Below are positions 8,693 through 17,954 of a stretch of 57,442 nucleotides of DNA, one piece after another. A program made the position numbers and the translations under genes. Positions within the stretch are counted from its first letter, which is position 1. The number at the start of each line of letters is the position of its first letter. The notes below the pieces were generated by a model that saw only the letters and a list, made by a program, of their open reading frames with translations, was not told the DNA's origin and made no database searches. This stretch comes from an uncultured Prevotella sp. (GTDB lineage: Bacteria; Bacteroidota; Bacteroidia; Bacteroidales; Bacteroidaceae), in contig ONLG01000007.1 in NCBI GenBank assembly GCA_900318625.1, forward strand, positions 1-57,442, read 5' to 3'.

Positions 8693-9187
8693 ATGGAAGT
8701 TATACAGAGTTTCACAATCGACCACACACACCTGAAGCCCGGCATCTACGTGTCGCGCGTAGACAGAGGGTTCACCACTTTCGACCTGCGTATCACCGAA
8801 CCAAACAACGAACCGGCTGTAGCACCATCCGCCATGCACAGCCTTGAGCATCTCATGGCTACATGGTTCCGCAACAGCGAGGCCAAGGACGACGTTGTCT
8901 ACGTCGGTCCAATGGGCTGCCTAACGGGAATGTATATCATAATGACGGGCTCATACACCGTTGAAGATATGCGTAGACTCACCATTGAGTGCCTTCAGTG
9001 GATTCTCACACAGGAAAGCGTGCCCGCCACGGAGCCGCAGAGCTGCGGCAACTACCTTCTCCATGACCTGCCCATGTGCAAGTGGGAGAGCAGGCGCTAC
9101 CTCCACCGACTGCAACATGAGTTCCACAGCGAGTACACCAAACTGAAAATCACCCTTAAAGACGGCAGGATGTTTGCCGATGCTTAA
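8693..9187 (+). CDS. luxS: S-ribosylhomocysteine lyase (autoinducer-2 synthase)
   Basis: A 164-residue LuxS. It splits S-ribosylhomocysteine into homocysteine and the precursor of AI-2 in the activated methyl cycle. The metal site is complete: HSLEH (His49, Glu52, His53) and Cys118 in QSCGNY; the catalytic Cys76 lies in GPMGCLTG. The start ATG at 8693 (MEVIQSFTIDH) was chosen because the upstream TTG at 8669 lies inside the -7 box. The next gene begins 22 bases after the stop, so co-transcription is likely. The partner nucleosidase (pfs) is not in the window. Confidence 0.95.
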   Translation: MEVIQSFTIDHTHLKPGIYVSRVDRGFTTFDLRITEPNNEPAVAPSAMHSLEHLMATWFRNSEAKDDVVYVGPMGCLTGMYIIMTGSYTVEDMRRLTIECLQWILTQESVPATEPQSCGNYLLHDLPMCKWESRRYLHRLQHEFHSEYTKLKITLKDGRMFADA

Positions 9188-9209
9188 TTTTTTTGACAAC
9201 CTCTGCCAC

Positions 9210-10007
9210 ATGAAGGGTAAACAGTTTCACCTTATTATATTATTAGTAGCTGTGCTTTTCTCGGCTTGCAGCAAGTCAACCGAACAGCAACAGCATGAGC
9301 AGCGTGCTGAGCGGCAACGCCAGCAAGCTCTCTACGAGGCTGCTTTCAAGGTGGGAGTGATGCCCACGCTCGACTGCCTGCCCATCTATCTGCTCAAGGA
9401 CAGTCTCCTCTACGACACTACTAAGGTCGACATCCGCCTGCGGATGTTCAATGCACAGATGGATTGCGATACCGCCCTTGTTGGCGGAAGCGTGCAGGCC
9501 AGCATCACCGATGTTGTTCGAGCAGAGCGGCTCAAGCGCAACCATCTGGCGCTTACATATTTTTCTGCAACTAACAACTACTGGGTGCTGGTGGCAAACA
9601 AGAAAGCTCGTGTGAAAACGCTGCCCCAGCTGAGCGACAAGATGATAGCCATGACGCGCTTCTCGGCCACTGATATGCTTACCGACTTGGCCTTGAAGCA
9701 GGGCAAGCCCAAGTATGACAGCTACAAGGTGCAGATAAACGACATCCTTCTGCGCACAAAGATGATTGTCAATAACGAGATGGATGCCGCATGGTTTGCC
9801 GAACCACAAGCCACTCAGCTTCTTGCCCTGGGGCACAACGTGCTGTTCGACAGCCGCAAACAGCAGCTTCAGCTCGGAGCAATAGTGCTAAAACGCTACA
9901 TGAACGTAGATGATGCCACCATAGACCGCCTGCCGAAACTAAAGTTCATGCAGGCCGTCCGGCCCAACCAGTCGGATATTGACAAGGCACAGGCTTTCCT
10001 TCATTGA
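9210..10007 (+). CDS. Solute-binding lipoprotein (NMT1/ThiY-like fold)
   Basis: A 265-residue predicted lipoprotein: signal sequence with lipobox LFSAC, mature N-terminal Cys, then a short Gln/Arg-rich linker. The body resembles NMT1/THI5-type periplasmic binding proteins: an opening beta strand FKVGVMPTLDCLPIYLL, a TDVVRAERL loop, then ATNNYWVLVANKK and DAAWFAEPQA, which are typical ligand-cleft segments. The ligand cannot be predicted. No ABC permease or ATPase gene is adjacent, so it is an orphan here. It lies 22 bases after luxS and 12 bases before a TPR gene, suggesting one transcript. The start ATG at 9210 (MKGKQFHL) was preferred over 9174 because it gives a normal signal peptide. Confidence 0.75.
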   Translation: MKGKQFHLIILLVAVLFSACSKSTEQQQHEQRAERQRQQALYEAAFKVGVMPTLDCLPIYLLKDSLLYDTTKVDIRLRMFNAQMDCDTALVGGSVQASITDVVRAERLKRNHLALTYFSATNNYWVLVANKKARVKTLPQLSDKMIAMTRFSATDMLTDLALKQGKPKYDSYKVQINDILLRTKMIVNNEMDAAWFAEPQATQLLALGHNVLFDSRKQQLQLGAIVLKRYMNVDDATIDRLPKLKFMQAVRPNQSDIDKAQAFLH

Positions 10008-10019
10008 CCACACAGAACC

Positions 10020-12233
10020 ATGACCCACACACTTTCCGATGCGCTTGCCGCAGTTTACGACAAGGATTTAGGCACTGCCCTCAACATTCTGAAATCCATA
10101 CTCCCTGCTCAGGGCACTCCACTGCACCGCGACAGACTCGAAGACATCGCTGCCGACTACTCCCGCATGAAGGAATTTATGCTCCGGGGCTATGCCGACT
10201 CGCAGCGCGAAGAGCTATATATGAATTGTCTGCGTCGCACCTACAGCCTCATACAGGACGTAGAGCTACACTGGCTGTGCCTCAATCGCAGCGTGTTTGC
10301 CAATGCCAGGCAAGCAGCTGCCGGACTAAATCAGTCACACGACTTCATACGCTCCGTGCTCGAAGGGTTTGTTTCGGATGTGGCTATGCTTTCACTCGAC
10401 GGCGATGAAGCCGGCGAAAAGCGCAGGCAACTCTACGAACGACACTACCAGTTCCTCGACCGCCTGTTCTCGGCCTTGCTCGTGTCGCCCCAGTGGAGCG
10501 AACAAGAGGCGCAGTTCTACAAGCAACTCTTCCTTTCGCCGACCATAGATGCCGCTGATGCCTCCTATCTCGTGAGTGCGGTGTTCATCTCCAACCTCCA
10601 CCTGTTCGACTTCCACAAGTTCTGGCTGCTCAATCAGTTGTTCAGCCACACCGCTCCCGACCATCTTCGCCAGCGTGCTCTCGTTGGCTGGGCCTTGTCT
10701 ATGCCCACGCGACAGCAGGTTCTCTATCCCGCACTGTCGCAGATGATGGCTCTTGCCACCCTCGACAAGCAGCAGTGCGAGGAGCTTGCCGGGCTGCAGA
10801 AGCAGATATTCCTGTGCATGAACGCCGAGAAAGACCATCAGGTGCTCGAGCGCGACGTGCTTCCCACACTCATCAAGAACAACAATCTGCGCATCGACCG
10901 CTTCGGTATCAGCGAGAAAGACGACGATCCCATGCAGGACATACTGCATCCAGAGGCCGCCGACGAAGCTATGGAGGAGGTGGAGCGCAGCATCAGACGA
11001 ATGATGGATATGGAACGGCAAGGTGCCGACATCTATTTCGGCGGCTTCTCGCGCATGAAGGGCTTTCCCTTTTTCAGCACACTGGCCCACTGGTTCTGTC
11101 CTTTCTCAATCAGCCACCCCTCGCTCAGTCAGTTGTTCGGCAAGACCAACGGTACACGTTTCGTAGAAAATCTGATGCTTGGCGGTGCGTTCTGCGACTC
11201 CGACAAATACTCGCTGTGCTTCGGTATGGCACAAATCATCGACCGTCTGCCAGCCAATGTACGCGAGATGATAGGCTCTGCCGATGCCCTCGGACCGATG
11301 ATTTCCGACGAGCGACGCAACTCTCCGGCATATATCAGGCGTATGTATCTTCAGGACCTCTACCGCTTCTTCAATCTCTACAGCCGTCGCACCGAACTGC
11401 ACAATCCTTTCGCCCGAGCAGACAGCCCTGCGAAGCCATTGCCTGCGCTCTTCGTTGCCAACCCGAATATTGCCGGCAAGATGATGCCGGGGCAGAGCGT
11501 CGACGTAGCAATGTTCCTGTTTGGGCAGAAACACTATGCTTTGTGCGAGCAGCTGTTGCAGGCGATAGGAACCGAAAACACGTTCCCACCGTCTTACTAC
11601 CTACTTCAGGCACTGCTCAACACCGAGCGAAACCATCTTCCACAGGCCCGACAATACTACCAGCAGGTGCTCGCCTTGGAGCCCGACAACCAGAAAGCCA
11701 TGAAGGGGCTGGCGCGGCTGTGCCTCACCATGGGCGACTATGCTCAGGCGTGCACTCTTTACGGCCAGCTAAAGGAGCAAAATCCCACGAGCCGGGTGCT
11801 TGCCGCCAACCATGGAATAGCATTGATAGGGAATGGGGAGGCAGCCGAAGCCGTGAAGTTGCTGTATCAGTTCTACTACGAATATCCCGACGACGAACGC
11901 ATAAAGCGAGTGCTGGCATGGGCATTGCTCAACGATGGCAAGTATGCCGATGCCCAGCGGATGTATGAGCAGTTGCTCGAGAGCAGCAAGCCACTGCCAG
12001 CCGACAGTCTCAACTGCGGCTATTGCCACTGGCTCATGGGCGATTTGTCAAAGGCAGCTGACTATTTTGGGCGGTTTGTGGCACTTTCCAATGAAAGTGA
12101 AAGCAGCGAAGCCGATACTCCGGTCGCTACTCTGGAACAAGAGATGCAGGGCGACAGCTCCATGCTTCGTAGCCACGGGATTTCCGAGATAGACCAGATG
12201 ATAATGTGTAATATCGTTCGTGACGGACAATAA
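10020..12233 (+). CDS. Large TPR-repeat protein with unassigned N-terminal domain
   Basis: A 737-residue protein without signal peptide or clear transmembrane helix, so probably cytoplasmic. The first 500 residues or so are helical, rich in Leu, Gln and aromatic residues, and I do not recognise the domain. From about residue 515 to 700 there are degenerate tetratricopeptide repeats, for example HLPQARQYYQQVLALEPDN and YADAQRMYEQLLES, which usually serve protein-protein contacts. It follows the solute-binding lipoprotein by 12 bases and ends at a hairpin shared with proS. Function unknown; a scaffold or regulatory role is only a guess. Confidence 0.8.
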   Translation: MTHTLSDALAAVYDKDLGTALNILKSILPAQGTPLHRDRLEDIAADYSRMKEFMLRGYADSQREELYMNCLRRTYSLIQDVELHWLCLNRSVFANARQAAAGLNQSHDFIRSVLEGFVSDVAMLSLDGDEAGEKRRQLYERHYQFLDRLFSALLVSPQWSEQEAQFYKQLFLSPTIDAADASYLVSAVFISNLHLFDFHKFWLLNQLFSHTAPDHLRQRALVGWALSMPTRQQVLYPALSQMMALATLDKQQCEELAGLQKQIFLCMNAEKDHQVLERDVLPTLIKNNNLRIDRFGISEKDDDPMQDILHPEAADEAMEEVERSIRRMMDMERQGADIYFGGFSRMKGFPFFSTLAHWFCPFSISHPSLSQLFGKTNGTRFVENLMLGGAFCDSDKYSLCFGMAQIIDRLPANVREMIGSADALGPMISDERRNSPAYIRRMYLQDLYRFFNLYSRRTELHNPFARADSPAKPLPALFVANPNIAGKMMPGQSVDVAMFLFGQKHYALCEQLLQAIGTENTFPPSYYLLQALLNTERNHLPQARQYYQQVLALEPDNQKAMKGLARLCLTMGDYAQACTLYGQLKEQNPTSRVLAANHGIALIGNGEAAEAVKLLYQFYYEYPDDERIKRVLAWALLNDGKYADAQRMYEQLLESSKPLPADSLNCGYCHWLMGDLSKAADYFGRFVALSNESESSEADTPVATLEQEMQGDSSMLRSHGISEIDQMIMCNIVRDGQ

Positions 12234-12236
12234 AAG

Positions 12237-12274
12237 CAATCGGCAGAACCCTGTGATGTGAGTTCTGCCGATTG
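12237..12274. terminator. Bidirectional hairpin between TPR gene and proS
   Basis: CAATCGGCAGAAC (12237-12249) and GTTCTGCCGATTG (12262-12274) form a perfect 13-bp stem. Read on the minus strand it is followed by CTTTTATTG; on the plus strand by TTGTTGT. It lies between two converging genes, so it probably terminates both. Confidence 0.8.
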
Positions 12275-12279
12275 TTGTA

Positions 12280-13761
12280 TCAGTAGCTGCGTGCTATGAG
12301 CACGCGGCACTTAGATGGTTTGCCGCTCACCATGTCGGTGCCTTCGGTCTGCTCGAACATGAAAGGAACGCAGCGGATAGTGGCCTGAGTGTCTTCCTTG
12401 ATCTTCGCCTCTGTTTCGGCGGTGCCGTCCCAGTGGCAAAGGAAGAAGCCTCCCTGCTTAACCCTCTGCTTGAACTCCTCGTAGTCGTCACATTCGTATA
12501 TGTGTTCGTCGCGGAAACGGCGCGCTTTATCAAATATGTTCTGCTGAATGTCCTCGAGAAGCTTGGCTACATACTCCTCGATACCATCCAAAGCAACAGT
12601 CTCTTTCTCCAAAGTGTCGCGGCGCATAACCTCTATCGTGCCGTTCTCAAGGTCGCGGCCACCCATCACGAGGCGCACGGGCACACCCTTGAGTTCGTAG
12701 TCGGCAAACTTGAAACCAGGTCGTTTGTTCTCAGAATCGTCGTATTTCACGGTGATACCCATGTCGCGCAGCTTGGCAATCACTGACTGCAGGCGCTCTG
12801 AGATGGCTGCAAGCTGCTCCTTGCCCTTGGTGATAGGCACGATGACAACCTGTATCGGAGCCAGCTTCGGAGGCAGAACCAGTCCGTTGTCGTCGCTGTG
12901 TGTCATTATCAGCGCACCAATCAGGCGAGTGCTTACGCCCCACGACGTTGCCCATACATACTCGGGCTTGTTCTCCTTATTAAGATAAGTCACGTCGAAA
13001 GCCTTGGCGAAGTTCTGTCCGAGGAAGTGACTCGTTCCGCTTTGGAGCGCTTTTCCGTCTTGCATCATGGCCTCGATGGTGTATGTGTCGAGTGCTCCGG
13101 CGAAACGCTCGGTCTCGCTTTTCACTCCCTGAACCACCGGCACGGCCATCCATTCTTCAGCAAAACGGGCATATACTCTCAGCATCTGCTTAGCCTCTGC
13201 TTCGGCTTCTTCGCGTGTGGCGTGGGCTGTGTGGCCCTCCTGCCAAAGAAATTCGCTTGTGCGGAGGAACGGACGGGTACGCATTTCCCACCTCATCACA
13301 TTGCACCACTGGTTGCACATCAGTGGCAGATCGCGCCAAGAGTGTATCCAGTTCTTGTAAGTGTTCCATATTATGGTCTCCGACGTGGGGCGAACAATGA
13401 GCTCTTCCTCCAGCTTGGCAGCCGGATCGACCTCTACGCCGCTCTTGTCTTCCTTGGCACGCAGGCGATAGTGTGTCACTACGGCACACTCCTTGGCAAA
13501 TCCCTCTACGTGTTCAGCCTCGCGAGAGAGAAATGATTTCGGTATGAGCAGAGGGAAATAGGCGTTCTGCGCACCCGTTTCCTTGAACATCTTGTCGAGC
13601 TGCTGCTGCATCTTTTCCCAGATAGCGTAGCCATAGGGCTTGATTACCATACAGCCGCGAACCGCCGACTGCTCTGCCAGATCGGCCTTGACAACCAGGT
13701 CATTGAACCACTGACTGTAGTTGTCGGCACGTTTTGTCAATTCTTTCAGTTCTTTTGCCAT
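12280..13761 (-). CDS. proS: Prolyl-tRNA synthetase (archaeal/eukaryotic-type architecture)
   Basis: A 493-residue class II aminoacyl-tRNA synthetase charging tRNA-Pro. Motif 1 lies in the first third; motif 2 is visible as [28 protein letters not shown]. The short length, the lack of an insertion editing domain, and the C-terminal Tyr (end RVLIARSY) place it with the type 3 ProS found in eukaryotes, archaea and many Bacteroidetes. The anticodon-binding domain follows ([12 protein letters not shown]). The start ATG at 13761 gives [13 protein letters not shown]. No TAnnTTTG box is seen just upstream, so its promoter is unclear. Confidence 0.95.
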   Translation of the reverse strand: MAKELKELTKRADNYSQWFNDLVVKADLAEQSAVRGCMVIKPYGYAIWEKMQQQLDKMFKETGAQNAYFPLLIPKSFLSREAEHVEGFAKECAVVTHYRLRAKEDKSGVEVDPAAKLEEELIVRPTSETIIWNTYKNWIHSWRDLPLMCNQWCNVMRWEMRTRPFLRTSEFLWQEGHTAHATREEAEAEAKQMLRVYARFAEEWMAVPVVQGVKSETERFAGALDTYTIEAMMQDGKALQSGTSHFLGQNFAKAFDVTYLNKENKPEYVWATSWGVSTRLIGALIMTHSDDNGLVLPPKLAPIQVVIVPITKGKEQLAAISERLQSVIAKLRDMGITVKYDDSENKRPGFKFADYELKGVPVRLVMGGRDLENGTIEVMRRDTLEKETVALDGIEEYVAKLLEDIQQNIFDKARRFRDEHIYECDDYEEFKQRVKQGGFFLCHWDGTAETEAKIKEDTQATIRCVPFMFEQTEGTDMVSGKPSKCRVLIARSY

Positions 13762-13872
13762 GATATTTTTTCTTGTTGTGTTTCGGTCATTAATGCTTTC
13801 TGCACAGTGGCAGCACTCTTGTTTCTCGGTGAGAGATGAAGAATGGAAAGCTAATAGTGTAATTCCAAGAAA

Positions 13873-13894
13873 GTAATATGACTCATATTGTTAG
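13873..13894. repeat. AT-rich 22-bp palindromic unit, second-family member
   Basis: GTAATATGACTCATATTG (13873-13890) is identical to the first unit of the array at 56269 in this window. The core AATATGA-C-TCATATT is a perfect odd palindrome. A related degenerate unit, sharing TATTACTTT with the last unit at 56313-56334, lies at 13983-14004. The 88 bases between them hold the GC-rich inverted-repeat element, so the two halves may be one interrupted array. Confidence 0.6.
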
Positions 13895-13982
13895 CCTCCC
13901 ACAATTCCCCCAATGGGGGAAGAATAACTTATGATGGTTTGTATGTTCTCCCCTCCCTTGGGGAGGGGTAGGGGGTGGGCTT
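13895..13982. repeat. GC-rich double-hairpin intergenic element
   Basis: Two hairpins are present: TTCCCCC (13905-13911) with GGGGGAA (13915-13921), and CCCCTCCC (13950-13957) with GGGAGGGG (13961-13968). The ends CCCAC and GTGGG are also inverted. It resembles a repeat with CCCCTCCC/GGGGAGGGG hairpins that I recall between genes in Bacteroidetes genomes; this cannot be confirmed here. It lies between pheS and proS and may be a small non-autonomous mobile or terminator-like element. Confidence 0.55.
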
Positions 13983-14044
13983 GTGATATGGTCCTTATTA
14001 CTTTCCCGTAATCACGTGGAGGTTTTCGCGCAGCGGTCTGTCGG

Positions 14045-15082
14045 TTAGTTGGCAGCCGTGAACTGCTCGAGGAAGCGCGTGTCGTTCTCGGAGAACATAC
14101 GCAGGTCTGAAACGCGATACTTCAGGTTGGTGATGCGCTCAACGCCCATACCGAAGGCATATCCGCTGTAGACGGTGCTGTCGATGCCGCACGCTTCGAG
14201 CACATTGGGGTCAACCATTCCGCATCCCAGTATCTCTACCCAGCCGGTATGCTTGCAGAAGCCGCATCCCTCGCCGCCGCAGATGTGGCAGGAGATGTCC
14301 ATTTCGGCACTCGGTTCGGTGAAGGGGAAGTAGCTCGGACGCAGGCGGATCTTGGTGTCGGCACCGAACATCTCGCGAGCAAAGGTCAGCAGAACCTGCT
14401 TGAGGTCGGTGAATGAAACGTTCTTGTCGACATACAGTCCCTCTACTTGGTGGAAGAAGCAGTGGGCACGGGCACTGATGGCCTCGTTGCGATACACTCT
14501 TCCGGGGCAGAGGATGCGTATTGGCGGCTCGTGGGTTTCCATATAGTGAGCCTGGTCGCCGCTGGTATGCGAGCGCAGAAGGATATTCTTCGTTACGTCG
14601 TTGGGATTTTGCTCGATGAAGAACGTGTCCTGCATATCGCGTGCAGGGTGGTCGGGAGCGAAGTTAAGCTTGGTGAAGACGTGCAGGTCGTCGTCAATCT
14701 CGGGACCTTCGGCCATGACAAAGCCCATGTGTGAGAAGATGTCGATGATCTCATTGCGGACTATCGTGAGCGGATGACGCGTACCGAGAGCCACGGGGTA
14801 GGGCGTGCGGGTAAGGTCGATGTCGTCGGCTGTGGCCTCGGAAGCAGCAAACTGTTCCTTCAGCTCGTTGATACGTTGCAGAGCCGACTGCTTCAGCTCG
14901 TTGATTTTCATGCCTACCACCTTCTTCTGTTCGGCTGGAACCGAGCGGAAATCGGCCATGAGAGCGTTTATCTGTCCCTTCTTGCTGAGGTATTTCAGTC
15001 GCAGCTGTTCTATCTCCTCTGAGCTGTTGGCCTTCAATGAGCCAATCTCAGTGAGCAGAGATTCTATCTTTTCGAGTAACAT
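14045..15082 (-). CDS. pheS: Phenylalanyl-tRNA synthetase alpha subunit
   Basis: A 345-residue class II synthetase alpha subunit. It has the N-terminal coiled-coil arm (about residues 1-85) that contacts tRNA, then the catalytic core with RNEAISARAHCFFHQVEGLYVD (motif 2 region) and GMGVERI (motif 3). CHICGGEGCGFCKHTGW is a cysteine-rich insertion seen in many PheS. It needs PheT, which is not in this window. The start was set at ATG 15082 (MLLEKIESLL): a longer frame to 15172 would cross the promoter box at 15112-15119 and add an unrelated stretch. Confidence 0.95.
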   Translation of the reverse strand: MLLEKIESLLTEIGSLKANSSEEIEQLRLKYLSKKGQINALMADFRSVPAEQKKVVGMKINELKQSALQRINELKEQFAASEATADDIDLTRTPYPVALGTRHPLTIVRNEIIDIFSHMGFVMAEGPEIDDDLHVFTKLNFAPDHPARDMQDTFFIEQNPNDVTKNILLRSHTSGDQAHYMETHEPPIRILCPGRVYRNEAISARAHCFFHQVEGLYVDKNVSFTDLKQVLLTFAREMFGADTKIRLRPSYFPFTEPSAEMDISCHICGGEGCGFCKHTGWVEILGCGMVDPNVLEACGIDSTVYSGYAFGMGVERITNLKYRVSDLRMFSENDTRFLEQFTAAN

Positions 15083-15111
15083 ATTTAAATGAATATCTTG
15101 TTTTAACGATG

Positions 15112-15139
15112 CAAAGTTAACATTTTTAGTCTGAAACAA
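15112..15139 (-). promoter_or_regulatory. Promoter of pheS
   Basis: On the minus strand TAACTTTG (15119-15112) is a perfect -7 box, with TTG (15139-15137) 17 bases upstream. The ATG follows about 30 bases after the box. Confidence 0.65.
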
Positions 15140-15161
15140 GAAACATGTCGTAATAAAGTTG

Positions 15162-15169
15162 TACTTTTG
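15162..15169 (+). promoter_or_regulatory. -7 box of the lipoprotein-murB operon
   Basis: TACTTTTG matches the -7 consensus 27 bases before the ATG at 15196. A -33 element is not clear. It is back to back with the pheS promoter. Confidence 0.55.
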
Positions 15170-15195
15170 CACTATAGTTTACAACACTTCATACA

Positions 15196-16041
15196 ATGAA
15201 TAAACACTCTCTCTTGGGCTTGCTGGGCGTTGTGTACGTCGCTTTGACAATGATGTCGTGTACCGGCAAGCAACCAGAACAGCAGCCGACAGGAAAAGAC
15301 TCGGCTGCCGTCGATTCCAGTTCTGTTGCTGAAGATACCGTGGCTGTGGAGCCTCAGACGGCCAAAGCTGCCGACAAACTGTTTGCCGACTTCTTCTTCG
15401 ACTTTATATCTAAGAAAAAGGTGCAGATGAACCGCATACTCTTTCCGCTTCCAGTGACAGAAAACGGAAAGACAAAGACGGTTGAGCGCAGGGCGTGGCG
15501 CATGGAACACTTCTATCAAAATCAGGAATACTACACGCAGATATTCGACAGCGACAAGCAGCGCGACGATGTGAGAAAGCGCGATGTGGACACTGTGGTG
15601 GTGGAAAAGATACACCTCAAGAAAGGCATAGCGGAGCAGTATGTGTTCTGCCACCCACAAGGCTTCTGGGTGTTGGCCTCAATCAACAAGGTGGGACTGA
15701 GCCAAAGCAACAACGCTTCGTTCCTGACCTTCCTGCAGAAATTCTTTGCCGACAAGAAGTTCCAGCTCTCGCACGTGGCAAATCCACTGAGCTATGAAGG
15801 TCCTGACCCTGATGGCGACGACGAGACAACCGTGGTAAAGCGGAAGATTCCAGCCCACACATGGTCTGACTACTTGCCGGAGATACCGCGCGACCAGATT
15901 TACAACATCGTATACGGACAGACCTACGCCGAAGGCAAGGAAAAAATATTCCTGTTCAAGGGCATCTCCAACGGATTGGAAACAGAACTGAAGTTCCGCA
16001 AGGCAGGCTCGGACTGGAAGCTGACAAAGATTAACCTATGA
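15196..16041 (+). CDS. Lipoprotein, probably DUF4348 family
   Basis: A 281-residue predicted lipoprotein: hydrophobic leader, lipobox MMSC, then an acidic Ser/Val linker (SSSVAEDTVAVEP). The body is a soluble alpha/beta domain with FADFFFDFISKKKVQMNRI and GISNGLETELKFRKAGSDWKLTKI, which fits the Bacteroidetes DUF4348 lipoproteins as I recall them; function unknown. Its stop overlaps the murB start (ATGA), so it is translationally coupled to a peptidoglycan precursor gene, though that does not prove a wall-related role. Confidence 0.75.
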   Translation: MNKHSLLGLLGVVYVALTMMSCTGKQPEQQPTGKDSAAVDSSSVAEDTVAVEPQTAKAADKLFADFFFDFISKKKVQMNRILFPLPVTENGKTKTVERRAWRMEHFYQNQEYYTQIFDSDKQRDDVRKRDVDTVVVEKIHLKKGIAEQYVFCHPQGFWVLASINKVGLSQSNNASFLTFLQKFFADKKFQLSHVANPLSYEGPDPDGDDETTVVKRKIPAHTWSDYLPEIPRDQIYNIVYGQTYAEGKEKIFLFKGISNGLETELKFRKAGSDWKLTKINL

Positions 16042-17090
16042 TTGAACGCAGCAATTACAACCTCTTAAAGCACAATACTTTCGGACTGGAAGCACAGTGT
16101 GCCAAATTCGTGGAATATGAAACGGCAGACGATGCAGTGGCAGTGGCTGAGATGTTGCAGCGTAGCCAGCTCCCATTACTCATAATAGGAGGGGGCAGCA
16201 ACCTTCTGCTTACAGGCGATTTCAACGGTGTGGTGGTTCATTCGGCCATCAAGGGCATTGAGGTTGTGGCCGAGCCAGAGGCATCTGAGGACAAAGCCGA
16301 CAGCGTGTTGCTGCGCTGCGGTTCAGGCGAAACATGGGACGACGTTGTGGCTTTCTGCGTAGAGCATAGCTACTACGGCGCAGAGAACCTGTCGCTCATA
16401 CCCGGTGAGGTGGGTGCTTCGGCTGTTCAGAACATTGGTGCATACGGTGTTGAGGTGAGCCAGATAATTGAACGCATTGAGGCTGTGGAGATAGCTACAG
16501 GCCGTAAGGTGGAGTTTGCAGCCGCCGAATGTAACTATGGTTACAGGCAGAGCCGCTTCAAGCAGGAGTGGAAGAACCGTTATCTCGTCACATACGTAAG
16601 CTACCGCCTACAGCGCAGTGCCGAACTGAAGCTCGACTATGGCAACATACGCTCAGAATTGGAGCGTCGCAACATAGAGAAACCGACACTTGAGGAGCTT
16701 CGCCAGACTATCATCGACATAAGAAATGATAAACTTCCCGACCCGAAAAAGCAGGGCAATGCAGGAAGTTTCTTTATGAACCCGGTCGTTGACAGGGAAA
16801 CATTCAAGAGGTTGCAGGCTTCGTGGCCCGACGTGCCTTACTATGTAGTGGACGGAAATGCTGCCGCCGGGGGCGAAAAGTATAAAATCCCAGCCGGATG
16901 GATGATAGACCGCTGTGGATGGAAGGGCCGCTCGCTTGGCAATGCAGGTGTTCACGACCGCCAGGCACTGGTGCTTGTTAACCGTGGCGGAGCTTCAGGC
17001 AACGACATAGTGCGCCTGTGTGATGCCATTCGCAGCGATGTAAAGAAGACATTTGGCATTGACATTCATCCGGAAGTTAATATTATTTGA
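16038..17090 (+). CDS. murB: UDP-N-acetylmuramate dehydrogenase
   Basis: A 350-residue FAD enzyme that reduces UDP-GlcNAc-enolpyruvate to UDP-MurNAc in the cytoplasm, the second committed step of peptidoglycan synthesis. The FAD-binding motif is LLIIGGGSNLLLT; LIPGEVGASAVQNIGAYG is the second flavin motif; the catalytic serine region is NAGSFFMNPVV; the C-terminal Glu is in DIHPEVNII. Length fits the E. coli-type (type I) enzyme. It overlaps the upstream lipoprotein by four bases and the next gene by one base (TGATG). Confidence 0.96.
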   Translation: MIERSNYNLLKHNTFGLEAQCAKFVEYETADDAVAVAEMLQRSQLPLLIIGGGSNLLLTGDFNGVVVHSAIKGIEVVAEPEASEDKADSVLLRCGSGETWDDVVAFCVEHSYYGAENLSLIPGEVGASAVQNIGAYGVEVSQIIERIEAVEIATGRKVEFAAAECNYGYRQSRFKQEWKNRYLVTYVSYRLQRSAELKLDYGNIRSELERRNIEKPTLEELRQTIIDIRNDKLPDPKKQGNAGSFFMNPVVDRETFKRLQASWPDVPYYVVDGNAAAGGEKYKIPAGWMIDRCGWKGRSLGNAGVHDRQALVLVNRGGASGNDIVRLCDAIRSDVKKTFGIDIHPEVNII

Positions 17091-17866
17091 TGATGGAAGG
17101 TAAGATGCGTTTGAGATTTTTGGGCACAGGCACTTCTGCCGGAGTGCCTGTGTTGGGATGCGGATGTGCTGTCTGCAAGAGCACTGATGCCAAAGACAAG
17201 CGCTACAGGACGGCAGCCTTGCTCGATGTGGGCAACGTCAGGCTGCTAATCGACAGCGGACCGGATATTCGGATGCAGCTGATGCCCTTGGAGTTCAAGC
17301 CTCTTGACGGCGTGCTTGTCACTCATATACACTATGACCACGTTGCGGGCATTGACGACCTGCGTGGATTCTGCGTTTTCGGCGACCTGAATGTCTATGC
17401 CAACAGTGGCACGGCAAGTGGCTTGCGTCAGACAATGCCCTACTGTTTTACTGAGAAACTTTATCCTGGAGTGCCCAAGATAGCTCTCCATGAGATTGCT
17501 CCGCATGAAAAGTTCACCATCAAGGGTGTCGAGGTGATGCCGTTTGAGGTGATGCACGGCAAGCTTCCAATCCTTGGCTACAGGATTGGGTCACTGGCAT
17601 ATATCACCGACATGAAGACGATAGCCGACGGAGAGATGGAGTATCTGCACGGAGTTGAGGTGCTGGTGGTGAACGCACTGAGATGGGAACGAGAGCATCA
17701 TTCGCATCAACTGGTGGACGATGCAATCAGGTTTGCCCGTAGAGTAGGGGCGAAGCGCACCTACCTAGTACACCTTACTCACGAGATAGGCTTTCATAAA
17801 GATGCCTCCCGGCGATTGCCGGAAGGCATTGAGTTTGCTTACGACGGTCTGGAGATAGATATTTAG
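17090..17866 (+). CDS. Metallo-beta-lactamase-fold hydrolase, PhnP-like
   Basis: A 258-residue cytoplasmic hydrolase of the metallo-beta-lactamase fold. The metal motif HxHxDH is present as THIHYDHVAGIDD, with further ligands in FEVMHGK, ITDMK and HLTHEIG. The N-terminal GCGCAVCKS cysteine cluster is shared with PhnP (cyclic phosphodiesterase) and its relatives, which bind an extra structural zinc. No phosphonate genes are nearby, so the substrate is unknown. The ATG at 17090 shares its A with the murB stop; MRLRFLG at 17105 is a possible shorter start. Confidence 0.88.
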   Translation: MMEGKMRLRFLGTGTSAGVPVLGCGCAVCKSTDAKDKRYRTAALLDVGNVRLLIDSGPDIRMQLMPLEFKPLDGVLVTHIHYDHVAGIDDLRGFCVFGDLNVYANSGTASGLRQTMPYCFTEKLYPGVPKIALHEIAPHEKFTIKGVEVMPFEVMHGKLPILGYRIGSLAYITDMKTIADGEMEYLHGVEVLVVNALRWEREHHSHQLVDDAIRFARRVGAKRTYLVHLTHEIGFHKDASRRLPEGIEFAYDGLEIDI

Positions 17867-17879
17867 ACCCTGCATCGGG

Positions 17880-17897
17880 GGCAAGAAACGTCTTGCC
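17880..17897 (+). terminator. Hairpin after the murB operon
   Basis: GGCAAGA (17880-17886) and TCTTGCC (17891-17897) form a perfect 7-bp stem with a 4-base loop. There is no T-run, so it may be a weak terminator or an RNA 3' end protector. Confidence 0.4.
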
Positions 17898-17954
17898 ACG
17901 GTAGTGCAATGACTCTTTCTCCTATAATCCGAACCGTTGGGGCGAGCTTGTTTA

